Source: SCGC-AAA076-P13 sp965656035 (GTDB lineage: Bacteria > Pseudomonadota > Gammaproteobacteria > Magnimaribacterales > D2472). Taken from it: a stretch of DNA of 38,220 bases. Within the stretch, counting starts at the first letter, position 1, and every line of letters begins with the position of its first letter. Below are positions 34,589 to 38,220 of this stretch, piece by piece. The position numbers were made by a program, and so were the translations under genes. The notes under the pieces were generated by a model that worked only from the letters and a program-made list of their open reading frames with translations, made no database searches and had not been told where the DNA came from. The DNA is taken from positions 1 through 38,220 of the forward strand of contig CBFHIO010000006.1 in assembly GCA_965656035.1 (NCBI GenBank), read 5' to 3'.

Positions 34589-36808
34589 TTAAGACTTAAA
34601 TTTAAGCCTTGTTTGATGAAGAATAGGTTCTGTATAACCGCTTGGCTGTGTTCTTCCCTGTATGGCAAGATTGCAAGCTGCCTCAAAAGCTAATCCATCA
34701 TAAGAAGGTGCCATAGGTTTATATAATGGATCTGCCTTATTTTGATCATCTACAACTAGTGCCATTTTTTTCATAGCTTCTCTTACCTGATCTTCAGAAA
34801 CTAAATTATGATAAAGCCAATTAGCTATATGCTGACTTGAAATTCTACAGGTAGCTCTATCCTCCATAAGGCCTACGTTATTAATATCAGGAACCTTTGA
34901 GCAACCAACTCCTTGGTCAACCCACCTAACCACATAACCTAAAATTCCCTGACAATTATTTTCAAGCTCAGCTTGAATTTCTTCTGCAGATATTTCAGAT
35001 GGACTCTGATGAACAGGAATATCTAAAATAGCATCAAGGCTTGCTTTGTCTCTATGCATTATTTTTTCTTGCTCCTCACTAACTAAAATTTGATGATAGT
35101 GAATTGCATGAAGTGTCGCAGCTGTTGGTGATGGAACCCAGGCACAATTGGCACCAGCTTTAGGATGCATAGTTTTGGTGTTATACATACCAAGCATCTC
35201 ATCAGGCATTGGCCACATACCTTTACCTATCTGAGCTTTTCCTTTAAAGCCTGTTTCTAATCCTATATCAACATTCCAATTTTCATATTGAGCTATCCAC
35301 TGATGGAGCTTCATGTCAGCTTTCGTAATCATTGGCCCTGCTTCCATGCTTGTATGAATTTCATCACCTGTTCTGTCAAGAAAGCCGGTATTGATAAAGA
35401 TAACTCTGTCTTTTGCTACTTCAATGCATTCTTTTAGATTGACTGTGGTTCTTCTCTCTTCATCCATTATTCCGACTTTTACAGTTAACTGAGGCAGCCC
35501 TAAAGCGTCTTCTACAGCTGAAAAAAGATCGCAAGTAAATTGCACCTCTTCAGGACCATGCATTTTTGGTTTAACAATATAGATGCTTCCCGTTTTTGAG
35601 TTTTGATATTGGCCATTTTTATTTAAATCATGCATAGCAATACATATTGTAAACATGGCATCAATAATACCTTCTGGTACTTCGTTACCATCAGAGTCAA
35701 GAACACCAGGGTTTGTCATAAGGTGTCCAACATTTCTGACAAGCATTAAACTTCTACCAGGAAGAACCAACTCTTTGCCATCTGATGAAATATATGTCCT
35801 GTCTGGATTTAATTCTCTTGTTATTAAGGAACCATTTTTATCAAAAGATTCTTTTAAATCACCTTTCATTAATCCAAGCCAATTCCTATAAACAGCTGCC
35901 TTATCTTCACCATCCACTGCTGCTACAGAATCTTCGCAATCTTGTATTGTTGTGATAGCTGACTCCATCAAAATATCTTTAATGTTTGCTTTGTCGGTTT
36001 GGCCAACAGGGTGATTAGGATCGATTTGAATCTCAAAGTGTAGATAATTGTTTTTAAACAATAGATCATAAGAGTCATTGCCATTATCTTTATAACCAAT
36101 GTATTGTGTGGGATCTTTTAAACTAACCTTACCTAATTCTGGAAGAAGTGCTTGAAGGCTTCCATCAACAAATTCAAACCCTAAAACATCTTGAAAGCTA
36201 CCCTGCTCAAGCGGAACCGTTTCATCTAAAAAATTCTTAGCAAAAGATATAACCTTATCCCCTCTTACAGGATTATAGCCACCAACTTTTTCAGCTCCGT
36301 CCTCCTCGCTAATTACATCGGTACCGTAAAGAGCATCATATAAGCTTCCCCATCTTGCATTTGCAGCATTGAGCGCAAATCTAGCATTCATAACAGGCAC
36401 CACAAGCTGAGGACCAGCAATAGTTTTAATTTCTGGATCTACGTTATCGGTTGATATTTTAAAATCAGAACTTCTAGGAGCAATATAACCAATTTCCGTT
36501 AAAAAAGTTTTGTATTTTTCAGGATTAAAATCCTCGTTCTTGTTTTTAATATGCCAAGCATCTATCTGAGATTGAATATCCTCTCTTTTTTGCAATAAGG
36601 CTTTATTTCTTGGTGAAAATTCGTTAACTATTTTTTCAAAAGAGGACCAAAAATGCTCTTTTGTAATATCTAAACCAACAAGGACTTCATTTTCTAAAAA
36701 ATCTTTTAAATGTGATGATACCGTTAAAGGTATTGAATCAGAGTTACTTTCAAGGGTTTTCAGTTTTTTGCTGGTAAAAAGAGTGGCTAATTTTTTAAAT
36801 ATGTTCAT
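34589..36808 (-). CDS. glcB: Malate synthase G
   Basis: This 739-residue protein is collinear with E. coli GlcB: AGPQLVVPVMNARFALNAAN, DCEDSVAAVDGEDK, VKPKMHGPEEVQF, GIMDEERRTTVNL, FINTGFLDRTGDEIH, KAQIGKGMWPMPD and ANCAWVPSPTAATLHA. It condenses glyoxylate with acetyl-CoA to malate. The N terminus is about 15 residues longer than in E. coli and is rich in Lys and Ser. A perfect TATAAT ends 6 nt before the ATG, so the message may be leaderless. Isocitrate lyase is not in the window, so the glyoxylate could come from glycolate or another source. Confidence 0.96.
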   Translation of the reverse strand: MNIFKKLATLFTSKKLKTLESNSDSIPLTVSSHLKDFLENEVLVGLDITKEHFWSSFEKIVNEFSPRNKALLQKREDIQSQIDAWHIKNKNEDFNPEKYKTFLTEIGYIAPRSSDFKISTDNVDPEIKTIAGPQLVVPVMNARFALNAANARWGSLYDALYGTDVISEEDGAEKVGGYNPVRGDKVISFAKNFLDETVPLEQGSFQDVLGFEFVDGSLQALLPELGKVSLKDPTQYIGYKDNGNDSYDLLFKNNYLHFEIQIDPNHPVGQTDKANIKDILMESAITTIQDCEDSVAAVDGEDKAAVYRNWLGLMKGDLKESFDKNGSLITRELNPDRTYISSDGKELVLPGRSLMLVRNVGHLMTNPGVLDSDGNEVPEGIIDAMFTICIAMHDLNKNGQYQNSKTGSIYIVKPKMHGPEEVQFTCDLFSAVEDALGLPQLTVKVGIMDEERRTTVNLKECIEVAKDRVIFINTGFLDRTGDEIHTSMEAGPMITKADMKLHQWIAQYENWNVDIGLETGFKGKAQIGKGMWPMPDEMLGMYNTKTMHPKAGANCAWVPSPTAATLHAIHYHQILVSEEQEKIMHRDKASLDAILDIPVHQSPSEISAEEIQAELENNCQGILGYVVRWVDQGVGCSKVPDINNVGLMEDRATCRISSQHIANWLYHNLVSEDQVREAMKKMALVVDDQNKADPLYKPMAPSYDGLAFEAACNLAIQGRTQPSGYTEPILHQTRLKFKS

Positions 36809-36814
36809 GACAGG

Positions 36815-36842
36815 ATTATAGCAATCTGTACTAAATAACCAA
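36815..36842 (-). promoter_or_regulatory. glcB promoter
   Basis: On the minus strand TTGGTT (36837-36842) and a perfect TATAAT (36815-36820) are 16 nt apart. The expected start site coincides with the A of the glcB ATG at 36808, which implies a leaderless message. There is no room for a glycine riboswitch. Confidence 0.55.
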
Positions 36843-36864
36843 TACTAAAATTAGCAATCGATAC

Positions 36865-38016
36865 CTAATAATCTCTTATCTCTGAATCTAAGTCATAATC
36901 CCATACTTTTTCTCTTATGGGCCTAATTGCTAATGAAGGTAAGTGTTTCATAAACAAATTTCTTAGGAGCACTATAAATGGATTAGAAATATGATTAAGG
37001 TAACCCTGTCTTAAAGATAGCTTAGCTACTGTTTTAATTCTTTTGATTCTTAGCATTTGATATGCGTATTGAGCTCTATTAATGTTTTGATCATATTTAA
37101 TTAATAAATTCCCAAAAGCATAAGCATCTTCAAGTGCGAGGCATCCACCCTGACCAATAAAAGGAACTATAGGATGTGCGGCATCACCCAATAAAGTCAG
37201 ATTATTATATGTAATGTTTTTTACATGCGGTCTTATATAAACTCCCCATTTAAACAAGCTAGTGTTTTCGTTAATAAATGAATACGCGTCTTCATTAGCA
37301 CTTGCTAGATCATTTTTCAGTTCAGTATATGTACCTGATGACCTCCATAATTCTTTATATTTCTTTGATGTCTTTATGGCTGCAACAAAACTAATTTTTC
37401 TATCACAAATAGGATATGTAACGATGTGATGATTTGATCCTAAAAAAGTTTTAGTATTTTTTTGTTTTTTTTCAACAATAGCTCTCCAAACCGAATATCC
37501 GCTGTAAACTGGATTTGTTTGATATTCAACTTTTTTTCTGCATAGAGATTTAATCCCATCGCAGGCTGCTATGTGTCTAACCTTATATGTTTTATCACCT
37601 AAGAAATGAAGTTCTAATTTATTAAAATTTGCATTATATAATTCATGTTCAAACAAAATCTCACCATTCATAGATATGTATTTTTCATACAAAGATTTGA
37701 ATAAAACCTGTCTCGATGTCGTTATTACATCTATATTAAAACTATTGATTTTATTATTACCGTGATAAAAGTCTGCTTGTTTGGGATTTGATGAAACATT
37801 CATAATTTCATTATATAAATTAAGGTTTTTTAGTATTCGGATTCCATTTGGAGAAATTGAAATTCCAGCACCGTAGTCACTAACATCTTTTGATTTTTCA
37901 AATATAACTGCTGGAATGTTGGCTTTTTTTAAAATACAACCTAGCGTTAGTCCTGAAATACCTGCACCAACAATAGCTATATGATTAGAATATTTATCCA
38001 CATGAATATTATGCAT
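36865..38016 (-). CDS. FAD-dependent monooxygenase (PHBH fold)
   Basis: This 383-residue protein has the dinucleotide motif IAIVGAGISGLTLGCILKKA at residues 13-32, the mid-domain DG motif (HIAACDGIKSLCR) and TLLGDAAHPIVPFIGQGGCL followed by ALEDAYAFG. These are the three blocks of class A flavoprotein hydroxylases such as salicylate, 3-hydroxybenzoate and UbiH-type enzymes. The substrate cannot be read. A membrane-facing C-terminal stretch (NPFIVLLRNLFMKHL) recalls ubiquinone-type members. The strong terminator of the upstream gene ends only 5 nt before its ATG, so its own promoter is not visible. It is followed by glcB on the same strand after 56 nt. Confidence 0.83.
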   Translation of the reverse strand: MHNIHVDKYSNHIAIVGAGISGLTLGCILKKANIPAVIFEKSKDVSDYGAGISISPNGIRILKNLNLYNEIMNVSSNPKQADFYHGNNKINSFNIDVITTSRQVLFKSLYEKYISMNGEILFEHELYNANFNKLELHFLGDKTYKVRHIAACDGIKSLCRKKVEYQTNPVYSGYSVWRAIVEKKQKNTKTFLGSNHHIVTYPICDRKISFVAAIKTSKKYKELWRSSGTYTELKNDLASANEDAYSFINENTSLFKWGVYIRPHVKNITYNNLTLLGDAAHPIVPFIGQGGCLALEDAYAFGNLLIKYDQNINRAQYAYQMLRIKRIKTVAKLSLRQGYLNHISNPFIVLLRNLFMKHLPSLAIRPIREKVWDYDLDSEIRDY

Positions 38017-38021
38017 TAAAT

Positions 38022-38051
38022 AAAAAAAATGGGAGCAACAGCTCCCATTTT
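38022..38051 (-). terminator. Intrinsic terminator of the partial gene at the right edge
   Basis: An 11-bp stem (AAAATGGGAGC/GCTCCCATTTT, loop of 4) at 38026-38051 is followed on the minus strand by a run of T (complement of 38022-38029). It lies 14 nt after the stop of the partial gene. Confidence 0.85.
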
Positions 38052-38065
38052 AAAGCTGATCTTCT

Positions 38066-38220
38066 TTACCCAGCTGTTCTCATTACTGAGCCAATGTAAG
38101 ACCTTCCATTTGTGCAAGAAAAACCTTTCAAGTTTGAGTTTGCCTCAGACTGAGCTATTTTTTGCCAAAAGAGTTCTGAATTAGAACCTGTTTCTGATAT
38201 TGATGATGAATACATCAACC
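38066..38220 (-). CDS. C-terminal end of an unidentified protein, 5' part beyond the window
   Basis: The minus strand is open from the window edge for 50 codons to a TAA at 38066-38068. The tail includes SISETGSNSELFWQKIAQSE and NLKGFSCTNGRSYIGSVMRTAG. I do not recognise the family. It has one cysteine, no hydrophobic stretch, and many Ser and Asn residues. A strong intrinsic terminator follows 14 nt after the stop, which supports this being the true end of a gene. Confidence 0.65.
   Translation of the reverse strand, partial: LMYSSSISETGSNSELFWQKIAQSEANSNLKGFSCTNGRSYIGSVMRTAG

Noticed and set aside
36809..36864. Glycine riboswitch before malate synthase, known in some marine bacteria
   Set aside because: Only 56 nt separate the genes and the likely promoter lies next to the ATG, leaving no leader.
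1..38220. Insertion sequences, prophage genes, CRISPR arrays, tRNA or rRNA genes
   Set aside because: I saw no transposase, integrase, direct-repeat array or complete tRNA fold. Gene order and codon use look uniform and no transfer boundary is visible.

Overview
The window is AT-rich, gene-dense DNA with almost no intergenic space. Its protein families (homodimeric-type AceE, HexR-type RpiR regulator, Edd/Eda/Zwf, malate synthase G, OadGAB sodium pump) point to a marine gammaproteobacterium with a streamlined genome. A SAR86-like lineage would fit the low GC, the short spacers and the laminarin-type glycoside hydrolases, but this is inferred from content and no marker gene was placed.

Left edge (1-2076): the start of an exported alpha/beta hydrolase (minus strand, cut by the window edge), a plus-strand fusion of a CinA/PncC-like domain to a NadD-like nucleotidyltransferase, and a lone ribosomal protein L33 gene.

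Centre (2123-22968): thirteen minus-strand genes in one uninterrupted run, with overlaps or gaps of at most 27 nt. In transcription order they are aceE, aceF, zwf, edd, eda, an SSS sodium/sugar symporter, a GH3 beta-glucosidase lipoprotein, glucokinase, a GH149-type beta-1,3-glucan phosphorylase, a GH17 lipoprotein, an exported clan GH-A hydrolase, a GPH-type symporter and a cytosolic GH17. Read together they take a beta-1,3-glucan such as laminarin through periplasmic hydrolysis, sugar and oligosaccharide uptake, intracellular hydrolysis and phosphorolysis, and the Entner-Doudoroff pathway to acetyl-CoA.

Regulatory core (22969-31070): hexR is divergent from aceE. The gap-pyk-marC-pgl operon runs toward hexR and overlaps its 3' end. 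oadGAB is divergent from gap. The hexR/aceE and gap/oadG intergenic regions each hold a 15-bp palindrome of the form TGTAA-N5-TTACA, matching the known gammaproteobacterial HexR operator, so one regulator of the Entner-Doudoroff intermediate KDPG probably controls the whole block.

A 298-bp gap (31071-31368) holds a probable structured small RNA gene on the minus strand, with its own sigma70-like promoter and a strong intrinsic terminator. I cannot assign it to a known RNA family.

Right part (31369-38220), all minus strand: a three-gene set of GT4 glycosyltransferase, polysaccharide deacetylase and exported metallo-beta-lactamase-fold protein; malate synthase G with a DUF1330 protein; an FAD monooxygenase; and, behind a clear terminator, the last 50 codons of an unidentified gene. 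No tRNA, rRNA, insertion sequence, prophage or CRISPR array was seen.
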